Assembly (NCBI GenBank): GCA_018221165.1 | Contig: JAAOYD010000100.1 | Coordinates: forward strand, 1-15,436 | Reading direction: 5' to 3' | Length of the DNA stretch: 15,436 nucleotides | DNA from: Candidatus Woesearchaeota archaeon | GTDB lineage: Archaea; Nanobdellota; Nanobdellia; Woesearchaeales; UBA525 | In this document: piece by piece, positions 1 through 5,760 of the stretch | Position numbering within the stretch: the stretch's first letter is position 1 | Layout of the letters: the number at the start of each line of letters is the position of its first letter | Notes under the pieces: generated by a model | Databases searched by the model: none | Told to the model about the DNA's origin: nothing | Seen by the model: the letters and a program-made list of their open reading frames with translations, nothing else | Program-made: the position numbers and the translations under genes

Positions 1-362
1 CCAAAGTGCTGGAGCGCAGCGGCGCGGTTAACCATCTCCTCATCATTGAAGACCTGTTCCGCCATGTGGAAATAGCCTGCGATGGCCTTGTCATCGCCAG
101 TCTTGATGGCCTCATCAATACCATGCTCGTCAACAGTAGTGTAGATGACGTTCTCGGTCCGTCCACGTGCAAGTTCGATAAAACGGAGCATCACCGGCAC
201 AGGGTTTACACCTGCCTGGATGGCAGCCGCATGACTACCGCTGGAAATCGCTTCAAGATCTTGCTGGGCACCGAGCCTAGCGATGTAGTTCCTCGCAATG
301 AGTTCTGCGACTGGGCTACGTCCTTGGTTCGCTGTACAGGCGAATTCGATTGTGGGAATCAT
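1..362 (-). CDS. Low-molecular-weight protein-tyrosine-phosphatase-like protein (5' part, runs off the left edge)
   Basis: Reading the minus strand from ATG at 362 gives an open frame of 120 codons that continues past base 1. The N-terminus carries a C-X5-R-S motif (C9, R15, S16, in FACTANQGRSPVAE), which is the phosphate-binding loop of the low-molecular-weight tyrosine phosphatase/arsenate reductase fold, at the usual place after the first beta strand. Known members hydrolyse phosphotyrosine through the loop cysteine; the substrate here cannot be told. The general-acid Asp near the C-terminus lies outside the window. The loop differs from the common CxGNxCRS form (CTANQGRS). The start is supported by a TATA box 22 nt upstream, which implies a leaderless mRNA. 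It lies 42 bp downstream of the HD gene on the same strand but has its own promoter. Confidence 0.75.
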   Translation of the reverse strand, partial: MIPTIEFACTANQGRSPVAELIARNYIARLGAQQDLEAISSGSHAAAIQAGVNPVPVMLRFIELARGRTENVIYTTVDEHGIDEAIKTGDDKAIAGYFHMAEQVFNDEEMVNRAAALQHF

Positions 363-366
363 AAGT

Positions 367-404
367 TACTACTGGGAAGTAGTATTTATATAGTTTTCGC
401 TTTT
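367..404 (-). promoter_or_regulatory. BRE/TATA promoter of the phosphatase-like gene, with palindrome at the expected start site
   Basis: On the minus strand a purine-rich BRE (AAAGCGAAA) precedes the TATA box CTATATAAAT (about 384-393). The ATG at 362 is 22 nt further on. Between box and start lies a 6-bp inverted repeat with 6-nt spacer (TACTAC at 367-372, GTAGTA at 379-384), placed like an operator that could block polymerase. The BRE/TATA part matches 15288-15308 at 20 of 21 positions. Confidence 0.75.
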
Positions 405-977
405 TTAGCGCTTAATCGCCTTCAGAGCCTTGTACCACTCGTTCGGGTCACCCTTGATAATTTCTTTCGCAAGTTCTTTCGCTCGCGTAGTCTTGAGGCA
501 TTTAGGGCAGTTCTCGAGCCAGTTCGTCGCGCCTTCGTAGCCTTGCACAAGATACTCCTTCGCCTGAAGCATGCATTCAAGGAAATCTGCATCACGAACG
601 ATGTCTTGTTCAGGAGTGGGACTCTCTTCATAGCCTTCCATGAGGCCGCTAATTTTCTTCGCGAGTACTTCCGGAAGCTGTTCCATCTGTTCTTTGAACG
701 CTCTCGCTTCTGCTTCGTTCTTGTTGGGAAAGTAGCGCTGTTGGACTTTATCCAAATCGCCGATGCGCGCTTCACCTAATTCATGAAAGAGTGCGATGGA
801 CGCTGCTTTCTCCGCGTCAAGTCCTTCGAGTGCGGCAAGTGTGTAGGCAATAACTGCTGTGCGCCAAGAATGATCAGCGATACTTTCTGGACTTTTGTGG
901 CCAAGATGACTCCAACCATGTCTGATTTGCCGTTTGAGATGGCCAGCTTCAAAGAGGAAGTTGGTGAGCTCACTCAT
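405..977 (-). CDS. HD-domain phosphohydrolase, YfbR/HDDC2-like (5'-deoxynucleotidase family)
   Basis: This 190-residue protein matches the HD superfamily as seen in YfbR and HDDC2. Metal-binding candidates are H36 (in ESIADHSWR), H65-E66 (in ALFHELGEARIGDL), E69, D74 and D129 (in VRDADFLE). Family members remove phosphate from deoxynucleoside 5'-monophosphates; this exact substrate is inferred. An oddity is that the diagnostic His-Asp pair reads His-Glu (H65-E66), which may still bind metal or alter activity. The start ATG at 977 overlaps the end of the translin gene by 8 bp and follows GGTGA at about 7 nt, so the two are probably translationally coupled and share one mRNA. The C-terminal third (about 130-190) is helical and lysine-rich. 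Confidence 0.8.
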   Translation of the reverse strand: MSELTNFLFEAGHLKRQIRHGWSHLGHKSPESIADHSWRTAVIAYTLAALEGLDAEKAASIALFHELGEARIGDLDKVQQRYFPNKNEAEARAFKEQMEQLPEVLAKKISGLMEGYEESPTPEQDIVRDADFLECMLQAKEYLVQGYEGATNWLENCPKCLKTTRAKELAKEIIKGDPNEWYKALKAIKR

Positions 978-1554
978 CGCCGTTCACCCGCATCTTGAGG
1001 TCGTAGAGGACACGTTCCACTTTCTGCAGGTTGTACTTGATAGAATCGTATTTGCGACGCAGTTCGCCGTTGCGGAAGTCGAATTGTACGAATTGGCCGT
1101 AGATTTCTTCAATGGCCTGATGGATGAGTGTGACTTTCTCGGTGTCGTTCTTCGTCGCCAATATTACCGCTTGCCGGCACAATTCACCAGTCAAGTCAGC
1201 CAAACCACCAAGATAGGGTTCGGCGCAGACACCTAGAGACTGCATTGTGGCAATCTTGCCGTCTTTCATGAAGCTCAAGAACACCTTGGCCTCGACGTAT
1301 TCCTCGAGTGCGTTGGCAAAACCGCCGGTCTTCAAGGTATGATTGCAGTCGATTTCCTTGTCCAGCTTCGCCTTAATCTTCTCAGCGGCAGCCAGCTGCC
1401 CCTCAGCTTTTGCCACATCGGCTCTATGCACGCTGTAGATGGCTTGTTTGGAGAGTTTGAGAATATCCCGCGATTCCTTAATCACAGCCTCGCGCTTGGC
1501 GTCGAAAGCCTCGAATGAGGCTTTGATATCCGCGAATTCTTTCTCGTCGAGCAT
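970..1554 (-). CDS. Translin family nucleic-acid-binding protein / ribonuclease
   Basis: The 194-residue all-helical protein carries the translin/TRAX hallmarks GGFANALEEYVEA (about 77-89) and LADLTGELCR (about 118-127). Family members form octameric shells that bind single-stranded RNA or DNA, and archaeal and TRAX-type members cut small RNA. The acidic residues E85/E88 and D120/E124 have the 3- and 4-residue spacing that I recall for the catalytic residues of TRAX, so an active RNase is plausible. The frame is open upstream to a TTG at 1626, but I chose ATG at 1554 because a TATA box (1577-1584) lies exactly 22 nt upstream and the protein then begins where the family does. It heads a two-gene unit with the HD phosphohydrolase. 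Confidence 0.85.
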   Translation of the reverse strand: MLDEKEFADIKASFEAFDAKREAVIKESRDILKLSKQAIYSVHRADVAKAEGQLAAAEKIKAKLDKEIDCNHTLKTGGFANALEEYVEAKVFLSFMKDGKIATMQSLGVCAEPYLGGLADLTGELCRQAVILATKNDTEKVTLIHQAIEEIYGQFVQFDFRNGELRRKYDSIKYNLQKVERVLYDLKMRVNGDE

Positions 1555-1576
1555 GAGGAGAGGAAAACTGGTTTCA

Positions 1577-1584
1577 TTTAAAAA
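1577..1584 (-). promoter_or_regulatory. TATA box for the translin-HD unit
   Basis: The minus strand reads CCTTTTTAAATG here, 22 nt before the ATG at 1554, giving a leaderless message. This spacing decides the translin start against the upstream in-frame TTG. Confidence 0.65.
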
Positions 1585-1634
1585 GGATTCGCACTGATTC
1601 TCTGAAACCGTCCCGACGATAGGCAACAGAAACC

Positions 1635-1642
1635 TTTAAATA
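1635..1642 (+). promoter_or_regulatory. TATA box for the three-gene membrane-protein operon
   Basis: CCTTTAAATATT with the box at 1635-1642 lies 22 nt before ATG 1665, so that ATG is probably at the 5' end of the transcript. The in-frame TTG at 1650 is too close to the box to be the start. Confidence 0.65.
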
Positions 1643-1664
1643 TTGTCGTTTGCAGGATTCAAGC

Positions 1665-2231
1665 ATGAGCGTCTTCCAAGGTGTTATCGTCTTTTTCCGA
1701 GATGTCGGCATGTACGATGTCATCCTGCCTTTCCTCTTAGTCTTCACGCTTATCTATGCTTTACTTGAGAAGACGAAGATTCTTGGTGTGGAGCGTGTTG
1801 GTGACAAGGAGTATACGAAGAAGAACGTGAACAGTATGCTCGCCTTTGTCTGCGCCTTCTTCGTAGTGGCCAGCAGCAAACTCGTCGCAGCCATCAACCA
1901 GCTCGTCGGCAGCATGGTGTTGCTCCTCGTCCTGCTCGTGTGCTTCATGCTCCTCGTCGGTAGCATGCACAAAGATGACAAATCAGGGTTCGAATTGAAG
2001 GGCTTCTACAGGAACGCCTTCTATGTCATCATGTTCGTCGGCATGATTCTCATCTTCCTCAACTCAGTCGGCTGGCTCCAAGCGGCATGGGGATACACCG
2101 TAACGCATCTAGACAGCCAGCTCATCGGCATGATAATGCTCCTCATCATCATTATAGCTCTGATGGTCTTCGTGACACGCGACCCATCAGCTGCGAAGAA
2201 AGAGAAGAAAGAAGAAAAGAAGGAATCATAA
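1665..2231 (+). CDS. Five-helix membrane protein, paralogue 1 of 3
   Basis: I do not recognise a named family. The 188-residue protein has about five hydrophobic segments (about 18-35, 57-73, 80-101, 118-136, 153-170). It ends in a charged tail of lysines and glutamates (about 171-188) that is probably cytoplasmic. The first helix and following loop read ILPFLLVFTLIYALLEKTK then ILG, which recurs almost unchanged in the next gene. A VTRD motif after helix 5 is matched by VTKE there. This is the first gene of a three-gene plus-strand operon. The start at ATG 1665 is fixed by TATA spacing. Function is unknown; proximity to pilus-motor genes suggests an envelope complex, which is only an inference. 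Confidence 0.8.
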   Translation: MSVFQGVIVFFRDVGMYDVILPFLLVFTLIYALLEKTKILGVERVGDKEYTKKNVNSMLAFVCAFFVVASSKLVAAINQLVGSMVLLLVLLVCFMLLVGSMHKDDKSGFELKGFYRNAFYVIMFVGMILIFLNSVGWLQAAWGYTVTHLDSQLIGMIMLLIIIIALMVFVTRDPSAAKKEKKEEKKES

Positions 2232-2234
2232 TTC

Positions 2235-2240
2235 GGAGGG
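2235..2240 (+). promoter_or_regulatory. Ribosome binding site of paralogue 2
   Basis: GGAGGG lies 7 nt before ATG 2248 and just after the TAA of the first gene. The second gene is thus translated from an internal site on a shared mRNA, unlike the leaderless first gene. Confidence 0.7.
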
Positions 2241-2247
2241 ATTCACT

Positions 2248-2898
2248 ATGGCTTTAGCGAATAACGCATTTGCAAGTTACCCAGGAGTTGTCGACCAGCA
2301 AGTCATGATAGCCGCCCAGAGATTCGGCATCCTGAGTATGATTCTACCATTCATCTTCGTGTTCACGCTCGTCTATGCAATTTTGCACAAGACAAAGATT
2401 CTCGGGGAGAAGAGCAAGAATTTCAACGTCATTATTTCCTTGACCATGGGTGCGAGCGTTGTTACCCCCCACATTCTCATGGGGACTGGCGGTCCACGGC
2501 TCGTGAACGGGATGATAGATCCTGTCGTGACAATCAATAACGCTCTCCCGAACATCAGCATCATCCTCATCGCAGTCCTGATGATACTCCTCATCTTCGG
2601 TGTGTGGGGCAGCAAGGTGAAGCTCGGCAACAGCAGCCTCAGCGGTATCATCTCGCTTATCGCGTTCATTGCGGTCATCTTCATCTTCTTGCTCAGCGCA
2701 GGACTCCTGCCACCAAGGGCAACAAGCATGGCACAAAGCGCAGGGATGAATTCCGCAACAACCCCACTGATAGTAGTCATACTCGTCTTCGCGCTCATCA
2801 TCTGGTGGGTCACGAAGGAAGAAGATCCGCATAGAGAGAAGAAAGAGGAATCTTTCGGGAAGTTCTTCGGAAGTATCCTCGATAAGGACAGGGAATAA
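2248..2898 (+). CDS. Five-helix membrane protein, paralogue 2 of 3
   Basis: The 216-residue protein has a short N-terminal stretch with YPGVVDQQ, then about five hydrophobic segments (about 27-46, 60-78, 101-121, 131-154, 172-188). A charged tail follows (about 189-216: VTKEEDPHREKKEE and onward). Residues 31-53 (MILPFIFVFTLVYAILHKTK then ILG) align without gaps with residues 19-41 of the preceding protein, and the end of helix 5 plus the tail also align, so the two are paralogues by eye. It lies 16 bp downstream of the first gene with its own GGAGGG site. There is no catalytic motif. The conserved cluster KTKILG after helix 1 may be a contact surface; its role is unknown. Confidence 0.8.
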   Translation: MALANNAFASYPGVVDQQVMIAAQRFGILSMILPFIFVFTLVYAILHKTKILGEKSKNFNVIISLTMGASVVTPHILMGTGGPRLVNGMIDPVVTINNALPNISIILIAVLMILLIFGVWGSKVKLGNSSLSGIISLIAFIAVIFIFLLSAGLLPPRATSMAQSAGMNSATTPLIVVILVFALIIWWVTKEEDPHREKKEESFGKFFGSILDKDRE

Positions 2899-2902
2899 GC
2901 AT

Positions 2903-2949
2903 GGTTTCAGGAACTGAAACCTACGAATGAACGAAGTGAATGAGTATGG
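2903..2949 (+). repeat. Hairpin-plus-tail intergenic repeat, copy 1
   Basis: A perfect 8-bp stem with 3-nt loop (GGTTTCAG at 2903-2910, CTGAAACC at 2914-2921) is followed directly by a tail, TACGAATGAACGAAG then TGAATGAGTATGG. A second copy with a different hairpin but a similar tail lies at 12856-12900. The tail supplies the likely start codon (ATG 2946) of the third membrane protein. Confidence 0.55.
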
Positions 2950-3668
2950 CAACTTTCCTCGACGTCTCGTTACTCGGTGGAGCGAAGGTTATCTTTACCT
3001 TCCTCCTCGTCTACGTGGTCGTCTGGGGATTGCTTACCTGGATTAAGCCGTTTGGCAAGAGCGCATCCACAGGGCCCTATGCCATCATCGCTCTCGTCGC
3101 CGCATTCTTCAGTGTCATTAGCGGCACAGTGCGGTATATTATTGAATTCATGACGCCCTGGTTTCTCTTTCTCATCCTATTCCTTTTCTTCACGCTGTTC
3201 ATCATCAGGATGTTCAACGTGGGTGAGGGCGATCTGAAGAAGATTATCGGCAACGGCACTGTCCAGGTCCTGATTATCGCGATGATTCTTATCATCATGT
3301 TCTTCGCGCTCGGCAGCGCCTTCGGCCAGAAGAGTCTAGAAGCGACACAGGGTGGCAACGTCTACTACAATCCTGATATTGGCACCGGCGCGACTGGCGG
3401 ACAGCCAGCCGGACAACCAGGAAGTGGTGGTGTTCTTCAACCAACAAGCTATCCTCCTGGAACATTGCAACCGGGTGACGACATCATGCCTCCACAACCC
3501 ACAGGTGGTGCACAGCTGCAACCAGGACAACCAGGTGCGACAGCCACCCCAGACTTCAGCCTGCACGTGGTAAATACGCTACTGCATCCAAAAGTACTGG
3601 CAATCATCGCCGTCCTGCTCATCGCAGTGTTTACGGTGTGGCTCCTCGGACGACCAGATTTTATCTAG
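2946..3668 (+). CDS. Five-helix membrane protein with Pro/Gly/Gln-rich loop, diverged paralogue 3 of 3
   Basis: The 240-residue protein has hydrophobic segments at about 15-33, 44-60, 70-90, 107-127 and 216-235. Helix 1 (FTFLLVYVVVWGLLTWIKPFG) aligns with the KTKILG region of the other two but is diverged. An insert of about 75 residues (about 135-210), rich in Gly, Pro and Gln with repeated QPG/PGQ units, separates helices 4 and 5 and is probably a flexible loop. The charged tail of the other paralogues is missing; the protein stops soon after helix 5 (GRPDFI). An ATG at 2940 is also in frame. I chose 2946 because GTGA at 2936-2939 is then 6 nt upstream rather than directly adjacent. It is the last gene of the operon. 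Function is unknown. Confidence 0.75.
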   Translation: MATFLDVSLLGGAKVIFTFLLVYVVVWGLLTWIKPFGKSASTGPYAIIALVAAFFSVISGTVRYIIEFMTPWFLFLILFLFFTLFIIRMFNVGEGDLKKIIGNGTVQVLIIAMILIIMFFALGSAFGQKSLEATQGGNVYYNPDIGTGATGGQPAGQPGSGGVLQPTSYPPGTLQPGDDIMPPQPTGGAQLQPGQPGATATPDFSLHVVNTLLHPKVLAIIAVLLIAVFTVWLLGRPDFI

Positions 3669-3710
3669 GGGTAACAATATTACTCGGGAGCCACTTAGAT
3701 GTAAAGCAAA

Positions 3711-3735
3711 TATTTTTAGGCATTCTTTCTATTTT
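3711..3735 (+). terminator. T-rich terminator region of the membrane-protein operon
   Basis: TATTTTTAGG and CATTCTTTCTATTTTG lie 43-70 nt past the stop of the third gene. Clustered T runs without a strong hairpin are the usual archaeal termination signal. Confidence 0.4.
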
Positions 3736-3752
3736 GAAGGGGTGGGCATTTC

Positions 3753-3995
3753 TCAACGATTAAAAAAATATTTTATGCATTCACTTGCTAAAGCACCAAT
3801 TGATCCTCCGATCATACTGCTAGTAATTAAATGATAACCAAACAATTCCATAAGATAATCTTTAGGAAACTCGGCAACTTTATTTCCGTCCAAATCATAG
3901 CATTTAGCTTCCTCTCTAAGATATCTATCAGCATATTTTAAATAGCCAACCATTGGGATTAAATCTTCAAGTTTGGGTTTTATCTTTTCTGTCAT
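3753..3995 (-). CDS. Small protein of unknown function with a C-terminal hydrophobic segment
   Basis: This 80-residue protein is the last gene of the four-gene minus-strand operon and starts 2 bp after the stop of the gene before it. Residues 1-50 are charged and soluble-looking. Residues about 51-71 (LFGYHLITSSMIGGSIGALA) are hydrophobic and glycine-rich and could be one membrane helix, followed by a short basic tail. I recognise no family. Codons are AT-rich (AAA, TTT, ATA), unlike the neighbouring GC-richer operons. Start ATG 3995 has no clear ribosome site of its own, so translation is probably coupled to the upstream gene. It is a likely real gene because of its tight spacing and normal composition. 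Confidence 0.6.
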   Translation of the reverse strand: MTEKIKPKLEDLIPMVGYLKYADRYLREEAKCYDLDGNKVAEFPKDYLMELFGYHLITSSMIGGSIGALASECIKYFFNR

Positions 3996-3997
3996 TT

Positions 3998-4720
3998 TCA
4001 GATTCTCCCAAGAAAACTCGTCATGTTTAATGAACGAACTAAATCCTCAATCTCTGGCGCATTGGCAACCTGTTTCGCAAGGGCTCGAAGACCGTCTTGT
4101 ATTGAACACTCCAAAGCATGATATGAATGCGCACCCCAATCAGGCAGGAGTCGTGAGAACCTGACAGTGTCTTGGACAAGTCTCTCAATATTCTTTGTAT
4201 TGTGTTGAAAAATGGGGTCAATCCAATATCGCTGCACGTCTTGAGTTGCATCAAAAACTGGGACTTTGTAAGTGAGAAATCCTTCAATCTCTCTTAAATC
4301 CACTAATCCTGGGATATCATCTCTCAAAGTTATCGTCTTTGCAACAAGTTTCCTGAATTGATATCCGATATCTTCGTTTCTCTTTAATTTATCGAGCAAA
4401 TAAAGATAGCTCATTTTTTCCGAGGTTTTCGATTCGTTATCTTTTACAAATATCCTGTGCGGAAAACTTCTTTTCCCCTGGAGTGACATTCCTTCGAGCA
4501 TACGGTCCTGCTGGAGCGCTTCGACCATACTTCCCCAGGTCTCATAGGTTGAAGAAACCAGTCCATATCCCGTCTCCCATTCATAGATACTTGATCTTTT
4601 TTCCAATTTACCAACTCCATGCTTTTCGAGCGCATTCACTAAGACACTTGCGTAAGGCCGCGTCTCTCGCATCGCTTCCTCATGTTTCGCGTAGTCCTTT
4701 CCCCTAAATAGGCGTATCAT
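3998..4720 (-). CDS. Protein of unknown function, 240 residues
   Basis: No known motif or membrane helix is visible. The protein is rich in charged residues and probably soluble, with predicted helical stretches near 125-150 and 180-240. A region with E and R residues around 35-60 (GVGKLEKRSSIYEWETGYG) is the most distinctive. Its ATG at 4720 overlaps the TGA of the previous gene (ATGA), with GGTGA directly adjacent, so it is coupled to it. It is less AT-rich than its three operon partners, which may mean a different history. It could belong to a defence or mobile-element type module given its setting, but nothing in the sequence shows this. Confidence 0.7.
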   Translation of the reverse strand: MIRLFRGKDYAKHEEAMRETRPYASVLVNALEKHGVGKLEKRSSIYEWETGYGLVSSTYETWGSMVEALQQDRMLEGMSLQGKRSFPHRIFVKDNESKTSEKMSYLYLLDKLKRNEDIGYQFRKLVAKTITLRDDIPGLVDLREIEGFLTYKVPVFDATQDVQRYWIDPIFQHNTKNIERLVQDTVRFSRLLPDWGAHSYHALECSIQDGLRALAKQVANAPEIEDLVRSLNMTSFLGRI

Positions 4721-5148
4721 TCACCACACCTATTTTCTGTCAATTTAATTGCTGTGTTGATATCTCTTATCCCGTATTCTTTATTCAACTCTCTGACAGC
4801 TTTATTATAACATCTTTCTTCACACATCTTTTCAGCTAAACGAGTAGCTGAATCCTTATCCATTTCACTAGTCAATTCAAAATCGTTAATCAGTTGTGAC
4901 ATCGTCTCATCTAAACATACTTGTCTAGGATCTTTTGGTTTTAACAAATCCTCAATCGCGGAAGTTGTATAACCAGCAGAAGTTAATGCTTGCTCATATC
5001 TTGCCTCTGTTTGTGTCCGTGCTCGTTGATCTACTTTAAAATTCATATAACCCAACGCAAAAGGCATCATAAAAATTGCTGAGAAAAGAATAACAACATC
5101 TTTCGCAGATCTATCATCGTATATTTCTTCATCGTATATTCTATTCAT
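4717..5148 (-). CDS. Single-pass membrane protein of unknown function with four cysteines
   Basis: The 143-residue protein has an acidic N-terminus (MNRIYDEEIYDDRS). One hydrophobic helix follows (about 18-35, VVILFSAIFMMPFALGYM). The remaining domain of about 105 residues is helical and charged and carries C78, C109, C113 and C141. If the domain lies outside the cell the cysteines could form disulfides; if inside they could bind metal. The sequence does not decide this. It overlaps the upstream gene by 8 bp and the downstream gene by 4 bp, so all three are translated together. Codons are strongly AT-rich. No family is recognised. Confidence 0.65.
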   Translation of the reverse strand: MNRIYDEEIYDDRSAKDVVILFSAIFMMPFALGYMNFKVDQRARTQTEARYEQALTSAGYTTSAIEDLLKPKDPRQVCLDETMSQLINDFELTSEMDKDSATRLAEKMCEERCYNKAVRELNKEYGIRDINTAIKLTENRCGE

Positions 5149-5653
5149 TTTTCAATAGCTCTTCCAGTTCTTTTACTACCATCGTTTCAATTTTTTGTAG
5201 CTCATTTTCAAGGCCAGCAACTCTTGTGTCATATCTTTCAACAATCTCTCCATATCTATCTTGCATGACGAACTGAAGATAATCTTTTACTGCCAGAATT
5301 GGTCTTTCCGCGTCATTAATTGTATAACATACACGATTGAATGTCTGCCCAAAACCTCTTTCTTGTTCAAAACAGGGCTCAGCATATACATCATGTCTTT
5401 CTACAATTTTTCTTAATAGACCACTTGGAAAAATAGTTGGTGATGGGACTATTGCCACTCTGACTTGGGGAGAAGAATTTTTATTCTCTCTAACAGTTAC
5501 CCCTAGAAAAACATTACTTAAAATGGTATCAAAATATTTTAATCTTGAACCAAGTATTTGTTCTTCACCATGTTCTTTCCAATTCCCAACTTTTGGAAGA
5601 TATCTCTCTTTAAGTGCTGATACAATCTGTTGATAGAGTTCGAGAGTACTCAT
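5141..5653 (-). CDS. Protein of unknown function with C-terminal coiled coil, first gene of AT-rich operon
   Basis: The 170-residue soluble protein has a mixed alpha/beta body (about 1-130; strands such as VFLGVTVRE and QVRVAIVPSP). A C-terminal heptad-like helix follows (about 140-170: YDTRVAGLENELQKIETMVV and onward) that could dimerise. It is unrecognised. ATG 5653 is preceded by AGTGATG at a short distance, and the only TATA candidate (5686-5693) is about 33 nt upstream, so the mRNA has a short leader, unlike most promoters here. It is divergent from the Lrp-type regulator, which is the obvious candidate to control it. Confidence 0.65.
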   Translation of the reverse strand: MSTLELYQQIVSALKERYLPKVGNWKEHGEEQILGSRLKYFDTILSNVFLGVTVRENKNSSPQVRVAIVPSPTIFPSGLLRKIVERHDVYAEPCFEQERGFGQTFNRVCYTINDAERPILAVKDYLQFVMQDRYGEIVERYDTRVAGLENELQKIETMVVKELEELLKNE

Positions 5654-5672
5654 TTTTCATCACTTGATAATA

Positions 5673-5693
5673 GTGTTGTTCAACACATATATC
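5673..5693 (-). promoter_or_regulatory. Promoter and palindromic operator of the AT-rich operon
   Basis: The minus strand has a weak TATA box (GATATATG at 5686-5693). It is followed at once by the palindrome GTGTTGTTCAACAC (5673-5686; 6-bp arms, 2-bp centre), which covers the stretch between the box and the expected start site. Protein binding there would be expected to repress. The Lrp/AsnC-type gene transcribed in the other direction is the likely partner by position. Confidence 0.55.
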
Positions 5694-5729
5694 AAACTTT
5701 TTAATAGATTTCTTGACATATTAGTAAAA

Positions 5730-5737
5730 TATATAAA
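5730..5737 (+). promoter_or_regulatory. TATA box of the Lrp-type regulator
   Basis: TATATAAA at 5730-5737 is 23 nt before ATG 5761, consistent with a leaderless message. An in-frame GTG at 5758 is also possible, but the ATG right behind it is preferred. Confidence 0.65.
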
Positions 5738-5760
5738 TAAATAACACATCCAATAGGGTG

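Noticed and set aside
6..779. Long plus-strand frame of 257 codons opposite the phosphatase-like and HD genes
   Set aside because: It lies antisense to two genes with clear motifs (C-X5-R-S and HD-type metal ligands), and its translation shows no motif of its own.
2344..2952. 202-codon minus-strand frame opposite the second membrane protein
   Set aside because: Asp/Glu/Cys/His-rich complement of hydrophobic codons, a usual artefact opposite membrane proteins.
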